Shown: positions 1 through 10,940, counted from the stretch's first letter. The stretch is DNA of 64,000 nucleotides from Sabellastarte sp. h YS-2021 (GCA_964017235.1 OZ024931.1:95994221-96058220); one strand, 5' to 3'. Notes: generated from the sequence alone by a model not told the origin. Numbers and translations are program-made.

Positions 1-414
1 AGAGTACATTTCTTAGATACCCTATGGGTCGAAAATTTCACCGAAATAACTCTATTTTGCACGGTTAAGGCAAATTTGTGTTTTTCCATTTTGGGCCAAA
101 ATTCGAAAATTCAAAATGGCCACCATATGTGAGGAGGGGAAAATTTTTTGAAAATTGCCAAGAGTACATTTCTTAGATACCCTGTGGGTCGAAAATTTCG
201 ACGAAACCGCTCTATCTCGCACGGTTAAGGAGATAGAAGCAAATTCGTGTTTTGCCATTTTTGGCAAAAATTCGAAAATTCAAAATGGTCGCCATTTTTG
301 GGGAGGGAAAAATTTTTTTAAAATTGCCAAGAGTACAATGCTCAGATACCCTGAGATCAAAAATTTTGACGAAATCGCTCTATCTCGCACGGTTAAGGAG
401 ATAGAAGCAAATTT
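1..414. repeat. Family D tandem array, left part (~168-bp monomer)
   Basis: About two and a half monomers. Each contains a word like ACCCTGTGGGTCGAAAATTT, then CGAAATCGCTCTATCTCGCAC, then a stretch ending in AAAATGGCCGCC. The array resumes at 6594 after the DIRS-like insertion, so it is one older array cut in two. Short open frames run through it on both strands because monomers are near multiples of three, but they are not genes. Confidence 0.9.
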
Positions 415-625
415 GCAAATTTAATAAGTAAATTAAATTTTTATAAGTTAATACCCTATCCAATGGACAATTGCTTTACCGGTCGGCGCGACCGGTCCCG
501 CCAAATGTCAGAAAAAGACATCCTGTACATAATACCGGCAGGACCGGCCAGAAGAGTGCATTCGCCAGGTGGCGCATCATACTTCCTCTTCCTGTCTAGA
601 CATCGTGACGCCATAGCATCTTTTT
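415..625 (+). repeat. DIRS copy 1 left inverted terminal repeat with outer extension
   Basis: The stretch from about 449 to 620 is the inverse of the right terminus at about 6405-6583, with about 7 mismatches in 167 bases by eye. The outermost AT-rich 34 bases (415-448) are absent from the right terminus, so the two ends differ by an extension, as in Dictyostelium DIRS-1. Core words are CTATCCAATGGACAATTGC and CATTCGCCAGGTGGCGCATC. Confidence 0.85.
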
Positions 626-688
626 CGTGTCTAGTCCTAGTAAGACCCCTAGTAAGCTGATAGCGGGGCCAGTTGGGTGGGCCTTGCC

Positions 689-784
689 TGTCCATTGGAT
701 AGGGGATTAACTTATAAAAATTTAATTTACTTATTAAATTTGCAATTTTATTGCGTTAATACATCCTATCCAATGGACAATTGC
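689..784 (+). repeat. DIRS copy 1 internal complementary region
   Basis: Bases 689-744 are the inverse complement of the left end (414-469, one mismatch in 56 by eye). Bases 742-784 are the inverse complement of the right end (6552-6594, one mismatch). Read on the minus strand, the region equals right end joined to left end, the sequence of a circular junction. In DIRS elements this region is thought to template completion and circularisation of the cDNA. It lies just inside the 3' terminus of the minus-strand element, as in DIRS-1. Confidence 0.85.
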
Positions 785-1172
785 TGAATAACTACCGCTT
801 GGTAGGCGGGTAAGCAGCTAGGAACTTAAGTGAACTCATAACAAAACAAAATTGTGCAGGCCCATTTGACCTAGGGTCAGGGAACCCTGAGAGGTCAAGG
901 TCGGCTCCCAACTCACCGGTTAACCGGGAGTCTACCGACTTTGCCCCCCCCCCTTTTTCTTTCCTTCCCAGGGTTGGTCTAAGAAGGGAAAGATAGAGAG
1001 AGAGAGAGGGGATGAGTTCAGTCCCAGAAGAAATAAACTTCCCAAAGGAAGCAAGTCACAGTTTTTTTTTGTTTTTTTTTTATATAAAATATGTACATTG
1101 AAAACTATTTACACTATGTACATATCTGGCATATTTACAATATGTACATATTTACATATATACAACGTCTCC

Positions 1173-2111
1173 TCACTTCTGGGCCTGGTGGTGCACCTGC
1201 TGGGCAGCCACTACAGGTCCCAGGTGGAAAAGCTCTGAGTCAGCCCAGGCAACATCCTTCAAATAAAACTGAGTGAAGGTGTTGTGAGATTTCCAGTGGC
1301 AGGCTGACAATATCTGGTCTAAGGAGATCCCTGATTGGAAAGCCTTAGAGGCAGCAAAGGCCCTAACATCCTGGGCTTTAACCTGATGTAAGGAGAGGGC
1401 CTCCTGGTCGGAGAGCTCATAGCACTGAATCACAGTCTGTTTGATCCATGAGGAGATGGTGGCAGGTGAGATGTCTTTGTCAAAACCTTTCTTGAAGGAG
1501 ACAAAAACCAACTTCTTATTCTGCCTAAGGTCTGAGATCCTGTCCAAGTAGTAGCGTAGGGCTCTAATTGGACATAGGGACCTATCACCCTTGAGTGACT
1601 TATCCAGAGATGGTGCCAGGGCTGGTATGACAACTGGAGCCACACTGTCTGGACCCTCCTTGGCCAGCTGATTCTTGGATAGGAAGCTGGGTGAGGGGTA
1701 CAAAGACACCTTAGACCAGTCTGACTGGTGTCTGATGTTCTTATGTAACCAAGCATGGATCTCACTCCTGCGTTTACCAGAACCTAAGGCCAGCAAGAAA
1801 ACAGTCTTGAAGGTCATATGTTTCAAGGAGGCCTCTTTTAGGGGTTCAAAGGGAGCCTTTGTCAGCTGGTGAAGTACCAGAGAAAGGTTCCAGGAGGGGA
1901 TGCCCCTCCTGCCCTTGGGTCTGTCTCTATGGAAACTGTCCAGGAGACGAGTGACATTTTCATCCTTGCTGACATTAATGGTAGAATTGCCCAGTTTGTC
2001 AGTAATGGCTGATCTGTAGCCATCAATAGTGCCTGATTGCAACTTCTTGTCCTGAAACAAGTGCAGGAGGAAGTCAGCAATGGCTTTCAGAGGTGGTGCC
2101 CTGAAGTCCAC
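1173..2111 (-). CDS. DIRS copy 1 tyrosine recombinase part
   Basis: About 312 residues, close to the catalytic part of DIRS recombinases. A first catalytic-type arginine sits in GSGKRRSEIHAW (residues ~110-121). The C-terminal box has HQVKAQDVRAFAAS, then ACHWKSHNTFTQFYLKDV, giving the expected R, H/K-x-x-R, H/W and Y order. The family cuts and joins circular cDNA with the host chromosome, replacing the DDE integrase of LTR elements. The start of the protein probably lies further upstream, overlapping the polymerase region. It is a fossil part, and activity cannot be judged. Confidence 0.85.
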   Translation of the reverse strand: MDFRAPPLKAIADFLLHLFQDKKLQSGTIDGYRSAITDKLGNSTINVSKDENVTRLLDSFHRDRPKGRRGIPSWNLSLVLHQLTKAPFEPLKEASLKHMTFKTVFLLALGSGKRRSEIHAWLHKNIRHQSDWSKVSLYPSPSFLSKNQLAKEGPDSVAPVVIPALAPSLDKSLKGDRSLCPIRALRYYLDRISDLRQNKKLVFVSFKKGFDKDISPATISSWIKQTVIQCYELSDQEALSLHQVKAQDVRAFAASKAFQSGISLDQILSACHWKSHNTFTQFYLKDVAWADSELFHLGPVVAAQQVHHQAQK

Positions 2112-2364
2112 CTGATTACTGAGGCACCACTTTGTAAAAATGGTCCACTTTGCCTCATAGACAGATCTGGTTGATCCTCATTGAGGGGCCTCAATTCGTG
2201 CTGCCACTGCCTCAGAGAAGCCCTGCTCCTTGATTGCTGAGGCTCTAGGAGCCAGGCATGTAAGTTCAGATTTGACAGGTTCCTGTGAAGGACCTGGTTG
2301 AATGGCTGAGATACCAGGTTTGGTATGTTGGGCAGGCACAGTGGGATTTGACTGGACATTGCCA

Positions 2365-4222
2365 CTAGATCCCAAGCCACCCTGGTGCAATCAGAATTAT
2401 TCTGTTGCAAGGGTAGTCCTGTAACTTCTCCACCACTTTGCCCAAGATGGCTGCTGGTGGAAAGGCATATGGGTCCAGGTCTTCCCAGGAGAGGCTGAGT
2501 GCATCCACTGCCCAAGCCTGGGGGTCTGGCACTGGTGACACAAACTGTGGCAGTTTGTTGTTGAACCTGGTGGCAAACAGGTCCACTTGTGGCTGGTGCC
2601 ACCTTGAGCATACAGCTTGGAACACTTCTGGATGAAGTGACCACTCTGTTTGAATGGTCTGGCCCAGTCTGGATAGCTTGTCTGCTATCACGTTCAGCCG
2701 GCCGGGGATGTGACGTGCCCTGAGGGTTATCTGCTGTCTCTCCACAGTAGGGCACACAGTGATCCCGACTTCATCCCCCGCTCTTTGTTGATATAGGCAA
2801 CCACTGTTGTGTTGTCTGTAGCTATCAGTACTGTCTTGTTGTAACAGAGGGTTCGAAACTCTTTTAGAGCTAGAAACACTGCTTTTAGCTCTAAGTGGTT
2901 TATGTGCAGCTTGCTCTCTGGAAGGGACCAAGTTCCCCTTGCAGTCTGCTCGTCTAAGTGAGTGCCCCACCCTTCTTTTGATGCGTCTGCAAATATTTGC
3001 AGAGCATGTTTTAGAGGGTGTAATGGTTGACCTAGTAGCACATTGCTTTCCTCCAGCCACCACCTCAGATGGGGGTGGAGGGACTTGGGGACCGGGATCA
3101 CCTTTTCCAGTGATTCTGGGACCCTCCAGTTGTTTTTCAAGTGCCACTATATGGGTCTCATGTGTAGTCGCCCTAAGTGGACTTGCTTTTCTGCTGCTGT
3201 GAGTAGACCTATGAGGGACATGAATTGTCGGACCGGGCAAACCGGATCCGACAGTATTGATCTGATCTTGTCTGTCAAGGTCTGCCGACGTTCTCCTGTT
3301 GGTCTGACCTTGCCCTCTTTGAGGTCGAACTGGTAACCTACAAAGTTGAAGACCTGTTTGGGGGCCAGTTCTGATTTTTCCTTGTTCACCAGCCACCCTA
3401 GTTCCTGACAAAGTGTGACCAGGGTTTGAGTATGCTGGAGACAAGTGTCGTGGGTAGAGGTTCTCACCAGCGAGTCGTCTAGGTACTGGTGGGTCCTTAT
3501 ACCCTTCTGAAGTGCCATGAGTTTGACCTCTTTGGCCACCACTGTGAACTCCATGGGAGCTGTGGATAGAATAAAGGGTAGGGCTTTGAACTGGTAAGAC
3601 CGACCCTGGAGATGAAAACGCATGTACTTCCTGGACTGACTGTGAATTGGTATGTGGAAGTATGCGTCTTTGAAATCTATAGATGTGACCCACTCCCCTG
3701 CCTGTAGGGAGGTTCTTATTGTCTCTGGGTCTCCATCTTGAACGACTCTGTGTTTAAAAAGGTGTTCAAGGTGCTCAGGTCCAGGATGGGTCTCCACTGG
3801 TTGTTGGGTTTGGGTACCAAAAATAGCCGGTTGTCAAAACCCAGTGAATTTTGGTTTTCTACCGGTTCGACTACATTTTTGTTTATCAGCTGATACAGTG
3901 CCTCCACAAGGAAGGACTGTTTGGTTGGATTGTGGTAGTTGCTTATTACAGTCGGTGACCTTGTCAAGTAGGGTCTGTACCGGAACGGGAGAGTATAACC
4001 CTCCCTTAGTGTGGTGACTACTTTTGGACTCGAACCCAAGGACTCCCATTTTTTCAGACACTGGTTTAACCTCGCCCCTACAGGAGGATCTATAACAGCA
4101 TGTTGGGCATTGGTGACAAGATCTACAGAACACAAGTGACCTACACAAGAAACATTTTTCACATATTTTATTTCTGTGTACATTTGACAAAAGGTGGGAT
4201 TTACGCCTTTCCTTTGTGGCAA
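2365..4222 (-). pseudogene. DIRS copy 1 reverse transcriptase and RNase H region
   Basis: The RT is recognised by SIDFKDAYFHIPIH, LPFILSTAPMEFT and the catalytic box QYLDDSLV. RNase H follows with FADASKEGWGTHLDE, HINHLELKAVFLALKEF and ATDNTTVVAYIN. After it comes the DIRS-typical stretch ITLRARHIPGRLNVIADKLS and VDLFATRFNNKLP. The region lies between the Gag-like part and the recombinase. It does not read as one open frame. Some frame change is normal for the family, and the rest is decay of a fossil element. Confidence 0.85.
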
Positions 4223-4249
4223 CGCGGTGACAATATTGCAACATGAGAG

Positions 4250-6285
4250 TCTACATTGAAATTTAAAGTCACTTTGCTGTTCTCGGACACCACTGGTGCT
4301 GGGTTCAAGTCTCCCTGACCGGTAACATGTACAGAGTTCTTCTGACCAGTCACAGAAATTACACAGTGATTGTCATTTATGAGACTTGAACCCCTTGGCA
4401 GGCTTCTGGGAGAATGTTGAGGCCTTGCCACGACCTTTCCTGGCTTGTTGCTTGTCTTTAATCTGTTTCCAAGCCGGAAGGATAGATTTCCTGTCGTGGT
4501 GACTCGTAGACTTGTCACTTGCAGAGTAAGGGTGGAAACGATTTTGCTGCCGGTGTGATATGTACCCGACGAACGCCTCTCTTCAGTCTTACTGATTTCC
4601 TCTTCAGCCTTGGCAATAAGCTGATCCGGAAACAGTGCGTTGAGATGTACTGGAGACGTTCTTAAGGCGTTTAGGGTATCTTGCTTCACTCCAGAGTGTA
4701 GGTAGTCCAGATAGCTATCCCTGCGAGCCAGAGTGAAGTTGGCCATGTTGATAAAAATGCCTTCGGATAAATCCTGCATGGTTCTGGCCATGGCCTGTGA
4801 GATTGACCGGTTGAAAGTGGTCAGATACTCCAGTTCATTAACAGCTTGCTTCATCTTCTCTGATGACTTGCCCTTACTGTCCAGACGTAGGTTTTTGAGC
4901 TGAGTGGCCATAGAGTCTTGAACCCTAGTCAAACACCTTGATAACCTAGCAGCTTGGTTGCACATTATTGTCTGTTCCCTTGCTGCTCTCTCCCACCTCC
5001 TGAGTAGATCTTGACTGAAGGCCCGGGAGGGTGGGGCAGTAGGTAAATTTCGAGCCACCCTGCTGAAGGAATGGTTGAGTTTGGCCGGGTCCGGTGACCA
5101 GGTGCGTACTGATGTACTCTCACTGTCCTTCTCAGCATGCATCCCGTACCATCTGGAAGATCTGGGAGTTTTAATGAACTGATCTCTGAGGTTGCCGGTA
5201 TTGTCTGTATTTCTAGTTGGGTAACCCTCTGTGAGTGTCAGGTTAAGGCTGTACATCTTACGACACAACCAGTCGTCCACAGGGAGTTTCACAGACACTT
5301 TACCGGTTGGTCTAACACGTGCACCGGCAAAAGGGTTGTCATCAGCAGTGGAGGACACAGTTTCAAACTCGGGAACCTTGTGCCAGTTCATGAAACTTCT
5401 CACACCCCTCATAGTTTCCCTGTAGTTGGCCTCCTCAGTAGGTTGACTGTCAGGTTCATCTCTGGAGACATCTCTGTCTGCTGACCAGTCCCGGTGGATC
5501 TCCTCATCCAGGGAACCGGTAACACTGAGCTGGTCAGCTTCACTATCAGAAGCTGCACTCACATCTCCCTCACCGGTTGGCTGAACTTCAGGGAACGAAC
5601 CGGGGGCCTGAACAGGCTGGGTTGCTATCCCTGCACCGGGAGCCCCAAGGGGCTGGGTGGCAGTCTGCATCTCCTCTACAGCCTCACCGGTGACCTGATC
5701 AAGGCCGGGACCGGACTTCTCTACAGCCAGCTTGCTGGTGGTGGCACCAGGATCAAAAAATGGCTTCTGGCTGGTAGTCACATCTGAAGCTGGTTTCACA
5801 ACCGGTTCAACCGGTACTGTGAAAGTCTTGGCCAATAACATTGCCTCAAGACGGGAGAAGCTTTCTGCCCACTTGTCATCAAGTTGCTTTAAATCTTCAG
5901 CTGATGATCTACTGCTGGAAGATTTCTTCTTATTGGCAGAAGGCTTGGGAGATTCACTACACTTCGTCTTCTTAGCCGTAGTAGGGGTAGATTGAACAGC
6001 CTTGACCTTCTCCACTTTACCCAGCACACTAACGTGTGCAGGGTCCACGAGAGTGGGAGTGGAGGAGGAGGCAGTCGCCTTCTTATCTTTCCTATCTCTA
6101 TAAGTAGGGGTAGACAATTGCAGGTTCTGTTCAGGGGTAAACCCTCTACAGATAGCACATTCTTTCTTCTGGACGCAGGGGTCGTTGCCTAGCCCTTTGT
6201 CCCTACAACATGCACACTTGGAGTGGGAGTCAAACCCAGCCATAGCGTGTCCGCAGGAGCCTCGTCTTTGTCCTGGAGATGACAT
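4250..6285 (-). CDS. DIRS copy 1 Gag-like part
   Basis: A long open stretch of nearly 700 residues upstream of the RT. The N-terminus has a Cys/His cluster (CGHAMAGFDSHSKCACC, then CVQKKECAICRG) that looks like a small zinc-binding fold. The middle is acidic and rich in Pro/Ser/Thr, followed by a helical region around residues 400-560 (for example LRRWERAAREQTIMCNQAARL). The same Cys/His pattern recurs at the matching place in copy 2 near 24600-24720, so it is a conserved part. Gag identity is inferred from position; there is no clear retroviral capsid signature. Confidence 0.7.
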
Positions 6286-6389
6286 AGTTGTAGATAATAC
6301 TTCTAAATCACTTTAAAGGTGAAATAAAAAGGTTGCGTTCGATGTAGAACAAAAAATTCGCTCGTCGAGAAAACACGTCTTCACTCTCC

Positions 6390-6593
6390 ACGCGCCAAAC
6401 GAAAAAGATGCTATGACGTCATGATGTCTAGACAGGAAGAGGAAGTACGATGCGCCACCTGGCGAATGCACTCTCCTGGCCGGTCCTGCCGGTATTATAT
6501 ACAGGACGTCTTTTTCTGACATTTGGCGGGACCGGTCGCGCCGACCAGTAAAGCAATTGTCCATTGGATAGGATGTATTAACGCACTAAAATT
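6390..6593 (-). repeat. DIRS copy 1 right inverted terminal repeat (5' end of the element)
   Basis: Inverse of 449-620. It lies upstream of the Gag-like part on the minus strand, so it should carry the promoter. It contains a perfect CRE-type palindrome TGACGTCA (6414-6421) and two E2F-like words, GCGCCAAA (6392-6399) and TTTGGCGGGA (6522-6531). Promoter function is inference. Confidence 0.8.
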
Positions 6594-7955
6594 GTGTTGT
6601 GCCATTTTGGGGAGGGGAAAAATTTTTGAAAATTGCAAAGAGTACATTCCTTAGATACCCTGTGGGTCGAAAATTTTGACGAAATCGCTCTATCTCGCAC
6701 GGTTAAGGAGATAGAAGCAAATTCGTGTTTTGCCATTTTTGGCAAAAATTCTAAAATTCAAAATGGCCGCAATTTTTGGGGAGGAAATTTTTTTTGAAAA
6801 TTGCAAAGATTACATTCTATGTTTACCTTGTGGGTCGAAAATTTTGACGAAATCGCTCTATCTCGCACGGTTAATGAGATTGAAGGAAATGCGTGTTTTG
6901 CCATTTTTGGCAAAAATTCGAAAATTCAAAATGGCCGCCATTTTTGGGGAGGGGAAATTTTTTTGAAAATTGCAAAGATTACATTCCTTAAATACCGTGT
7001 GGGTTGAAAATTTCGACGAAATCGCTCTATCTCGCACGTTTAAGGAGATAGAAGGAAATTTGTGTTTTGCCATTTTTGGCAAAAATTCAAAATGGCCGCC
7101 ATTTTTGGGGAGGGGAAATTTTTTTGAAAATTGCAAAGATTACATTCCTTAAATACCCTTGGGTTGAAAATTTTGACAAAATCGCTCTATCTTGCACGGT
7201 TAAGGAGATAGAAGCAAATTGCATTTGCCATTTTTGGCCAAAATTCGAAAATTCAAAATGGCCGCCATTTTTGGGGAGGGGAAAATTTTTTGAAAATTGC
7301 AAAGAGTACATTCCTTAGATACCCTGTGGGTCGAAAATTTCGACGAAATCGCTCTATCTCGCACGGTTAAGGAGATAGAAGCAAATTTGTGTTTTGCCAT
7401 TTTTGGCAAAAATTCGAAATTTCAAAATGGCCGCCATTTTTGGGGAGGGGAAAATTTTTTGAAAATTGCAAAGAGTACATTCCTTAGATACCCTGTGGGT
7501 CGAAAATTTCGACGAAATCGCTCTATCTCGCACGGTTTAGGAGATATGAGCACATTTGCCTTTTTCACTATTCAAAATAGCCAATTACTCATTTATTTAA
7601 TTAATTACTCACTCATCTATGAAGTAATTACCCCCAAAAGCAATCCCATATAAGCTATTAACCCAATGAACCTCCATACCAAATTTCAGAAAGATAGGCT
7701 TAATAGCATTCCTTAAAATGTCTGGAAACCAGAGATACTCAAAAGTAGCAAAGTAGCTATTATTCAGTTAGCTATAGAGCTATCATCACCAAAAGCAATC
7801 CCATACAAGCTATTAACCCAATAAACCTACATGCCAAATTTGGTAAAGATAGGATAAGAACTGTTGCCTAAAATGTCTGGAAACCAAGTGGGACGCCGGA
7901 CGCCGGAAAAAGCAAAAATAATATGTCCACCCCCCCAGTGGGTGGACATAATTAT
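6594..7955 (+). mobile_element. Family D array, right part, with 3' terminal hairpin
   Basis: Six monomers at about 160-174 bp spacing run to about 7560. A non-array 3' block follows, with CATACCAAATTTCAGAAAG words, a short GACGCCGGACGCCGG microsatellite and a perfect hairpin (TATGTCCACCC at 7922-7932 and GGGTGGACATA at 7940-7950). This matches the 3' architecture of the 56575-59125 element, whose internal array is the same satellite family. The 5' end lies left of the window, so a subterminal TGTCCACCC word is predicted there. Confidence 0.7.
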
Positions 7956-8099
7956 TCAACAGTGAGAACCTCAAAGTAGCCATTGCTCAGCTATCCAATG
8001 AGCTACAGGTCTGCAATTTTTAACCCCAGCCTGGGTCCAGGCTGGGGTTATAATCGTCCCATGCACCCTCCAGGAAGCATCGGTGGTGGTGGTGGCGGC
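7956..8099. repeat. Family B fragment and a perfect 14-bp-arm hairpin
   Basis: Bases 7956-8020 are part of a B monomer (CAACAGTGAGAACCTCAAAG, then GAGCTACAGGTCTGCAAT). Directly after it, TAACCCCAGCCTGG at 8021-8034 pairs perfectly with 8037-8050 around a 2-nt loop. A GGTGGTGGTGGCGGCGGCGG microsatellite begins near 8083. By analogy with the other elements this may be the 3' end of a minus-strand element containing the H array to its right. Confidence 0.6.
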
Positions 8100-8860
8100 G
8101 GCGGGCATGAAGCTTGTGGGTGTTCCTAAACCCTGCACAGATTTTCACCAAATTTTCACGAGATGTTTACCCCAAGAGGATCTAGAGCTGATTAGGTTGT
8201 GGGGGGTATCCGGTAACAACTGTTGCCATGGCAACACTTTTAAGATTTTCAGGTCTTAAACTTTGTGGATGTTCCACAGCCTAAACCTCTGCACGGATTT
8301 TCACCAAATTTTCAGGATATGTTTACCCCAAGAGGATCTACAGCTGATTAGGTTTTGGGGGGTATCCAGCGGCAACTGTTGCCATGGCAACACTTTAATA
8401 ATTTTCGGGTCTTAAAGTTTGTTCTAAAATCTTTAATGTTTTCTGTAACCTAAAATATTGCAGCCAGCTTCATCAGATTTGCACAAACTGCAAATGGATA
8501 GGAAAGCTTGCCTAAGAGTAATTGTGTCCTTATTTTGGAAACAAAATGGCCACCATATCAATCTTTAATGGCAAATAGGAGAGTCATTATATCAAAATGG
8601 CCTTACCTCTTCCTTAAAATTGTTTCTTTGGCTTCAAAATATGAAAACTACTTGTAAGAAATCATGGCCTGTGAACCTTTTGTAGAACATCTTGTGGGTT
8701 CTCTATACTTCTTACAACAGAAGTTGTTCCTACGATTTTCCCAAATCTCAATATTGTTGGCCATTTAGCTGTACCTGCAGGCTGGTATTCTTGCCTGCCG
8801 AGGCTGGCTATTTTTTACTATGTTGTAGCTGAACCCAATAGCTGAATAACATATTTAAAG
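8100..8860. repeat. Family H tandem repeat with RFX-type palindromes
   Basis: Two clear monomers of about 157 bp (CACCAAATTTTCA, GTTTACCCCAAGAGGATCTA, GTTGCCATGGCAAC, GGTCTTAAA), then decayed sequence to about 8860. The 14-bp palindrome GTTGCCATGGCAAC occurs at 8222-8235 and 8378-8391 and equals the classic RFX X-box. No gene is seen. Confidence 0.7.
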
Positions 8861-9164
8861 AAAATTCTCTAAATGCAAAAGTTTTCAAGTTACAAGTGAA
8901 TTACTTAACAGTTAGAACCTGAAAGTAGCTGAATAACATATTTGTACAAAATTCTCTAAATCTAACCGTTCCCTGTTGCAAGTGATTTTACTCATTATGG
9001 AAGGTACTGAAAAGTCAGAAAGTACCTATTACTGACTCACCATGTTGTAGCTATGAAAAAGTAACTGAACAACATATTTTATCAAATTGCTCTGAATGCA
9101 ATACTTTTAAAGTTATGTGTGATTTAGTTCTTGAATTTTCATGAATCTTAATGCATTGAGAAGC
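8861..9164. repeat. Family B monomers, fragment
   Basis: Nearly two ~154-bp monomers with words such as GCTGAATAACATATTTA, CTCTAAATGCAA and GTTACAAGTGA. The right edge is abutted by a new element start at about 9165. Confidence 0.7.
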
Positions 9165-10470
9165 AATCAGTGACTGTGAACGGGGCTCTGTGTCAGCTGA
9201 CTGTGTGTTTTGGGTTTCAGAGTAGAAGTAAAAGAAGAAAAGGACACAAAAGTTATGCCCAGTAAATGTATTCAGAAGTAAAGTACCAAGTTAACTGTTA
9301 AGGAGTAAAATGTAGGTGGAAACATATATTTTGTTTGTTTGTTTATTTGGGGTTTTACGTCGCTTTCAACACTGTACAGGTCATATCACGACGGGTAGTT
9401 GGAAGGGCAGAGGAAACCAGTACATAGAGTTCGCTAGGGTTGTGTACTGTAAACTGCCGACCAACGGCAAGCAACTACCAGCTTTCCCACTTACGGCCAT
9501 GACAGGGATCGATGGAAACATATATAAACATAATACTGTAAATGCAATAGTTTTCGGGTTACAACTGATTTACTCAGCAGTGAGAATCTCAAAGTAGCTT
9601 TTGCTCAGCTATGCAATCAGTTAAAGGGCTGCAATTTTACTATGGTATTGCTAACGTAAAAGTAGGTGAATAACACATTTAAAGAAAATACTGTAAATGC
9701 AATATTTATCAAGTTACAACTGATTTACTCAACAGTGAGAATATGAAAGTAGCTATTACTCTGCTATGCAATGAGCTACAGGTCTGCAATTTCACTATGT
9801 TACAGGTGACTGAAAAGCAGATGAACAAGATATTTAAAGAAAATACTCTAAATGCAATAGCTTTGAAGTTACAACTGATTAATTCAACAGTAAGAACACT
9901 AAAGTAAGCTACAGGTCTACAATTTCACTGTGTTATAGCTGACCCAAAAGTAGGCGAGTAACTTATTTAAACAAAATTCTCTAAATGCAATAGTTGTCGA
10001 GTTACAACTGATTTACTCAACAGTGAGAACCTGAAAATAGCTATTGCTCAGCAATGCAATGAGCTCCTGGTCTGTAATTTTACTATGCTATAGCTGAACG
10101 AAAACTGGGTAAATAACATACTTGAAGAAAACACTCTAAATGCAATGGTTTTCAAGTTATAAGTGATTTACTCAACAGTGAGAACATGAAAGTAGCTATT
10201 ATTCAGCTATGCAATGAGTTACAGGCCTGAAATTTTACTATGTTATAGCTGACCCAGAAGTAGCTGAATAACATATTTATACAAAATTCTCTAAATTCAA
10301 TAGTTTTCAAGTTACAACTGATCTTACTCTATATGAACAAATTTTTCATCCTCGATAGATAGGTAAACAGCATGTCTCTGGGCCTTGTAGTTTTGGAGAA
10401 GTTGTTCACAAGTTCGTGGATGCAGACAAGTATGCCACTGAGTTATGCCATAATGTCAGCTGACATAAAA
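9165..10470 (+). mobile_element. B-type element with CAGCTG-class ends (A-free form)
   Basis: The 5' side carries GAACGGGGCTCTG and the subterminal word TGTCAGCTGACT (9191-9202). The 3' side ends in TGTCAGCTGACA (10454-10465) plus ATAAAA. The interior is a B array with ~154-bp spacing from about 9540 to 10330. A SINE sits inside at 9330-9512. The chimeric copies at 25036, 33175 and 56179 have the same ends plus an extra A array, so this looks like the simpler form from which they were built. Confidence 0.65.
9330..9512 (-). mobile_element. Mollusc-type SINE, copy 1
   Basis: Body of about 165 bp read on the minus strand, ending in a GCGACGTAAAACCCC box and an AAAC/AAAT-type tail. It is bounded by a 13-bp target-site duplication TGGAAACATATAT (9317-9329 and 9513-9525). 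A second copy lies at 42487-42675. From memory it resembles a SINE found widely in molluscs with a GGCGTAAAACACCAA end, but no database was searched. It is inserted in a B-type element. Confidence 0.8.
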
Positions 10471-10940
10471 ATTATTTCAAAAATTCATAATAAAAATAAT
10501 TAGGATCCAGGCCTGATAGTCACACAAGTGAATCTACTTGTAGCCTAGTACATATGTGCAAGATAACAGAGAAATCCCTGCAATAGTCAAATGATAAAAT
10601 TGTGATAAAGTTTTGAAATTTTCACACTTAGGGTGGGGGTACCTTACTTGTAATGGCTCAGGAAAACAGACAAACATATCTGCATGCCATGAAAACTTTT
10701 TCATCCTCGATAGATAAGGTATCTTTTAAAAGAAACAGCATGTTTCTGGGTCTTGTACTTTTGGGGGAGAAGTTGTTCACACAGATGCCAACATGGAAGT
10801 GGATGCCGCAGAGTGATGCCATAATATGAGCTGACATAATAAAGGGATGCGCATGTGCCAAGAAATCTGAAGAAATGCATACTCTGTAGATGATAGATCT
10901 ATACTGAAGCGTATGTAAGGTGGTATCCAATGCTCCACTT
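10471..10940. repeat. Stray 3'-end fragments of the CAGCTG-class element
   Basis: 10640-10850 repeats the 3' block of that family (TTCATCCTCGATAGATAAGG, CAGCATGTTTCTGGG, CCGCAGAGTGATGCCATAAT, GAGCTGACATAATAA). No gene is seen. Confidence 0.6.

Larger units (their letters stand above)
415..6593 (-). mobile_element. DIRS-like tyrosine-recombinase retroelement, copy 1 (structurally complete)
   Basis: All parts read on the minus strand in the order Gag-like, reverse transcriptase plus RNase H, tyrosine recombinase. The element has inverted terminal repeats instead of LTRs and an internal complementary region that matches both extreme ends, which together define DIRS elements. The flanking family D monomer (GCAAATTT then GTGTTGTGCC) is restored across the insertion without a target-site duplication, as expected of recombinase-mediated insertion. 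Structurally it looks whole. The coding part is a fossil with a few breaks, although DIRS elements naturally use overlapping frames. The two terminal repeats differ at about 7 of some 167 positions counted by eye, which suggests a fairly young copy. Confidence 0.9.

Noticed and set aside
415-744. A separate ~330-bp MITE with 56-bp terminal inverted repeats
   Set aside because: Better explained as the left DIRS terminal repeat plus the internal complementary region, because the right half also contains the inverse of the far end (6552-6594).
6730-7653. Long overlapping open frames in the D array giving repeats like FDEIALSRTVKEIEANLCF
   Set aside because: Open on both strands, monomer spacing drifts between 160 and 174 so the frame is not kept, no start context or domain. 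A by-product of a monomer length near 168 (3 x 56).
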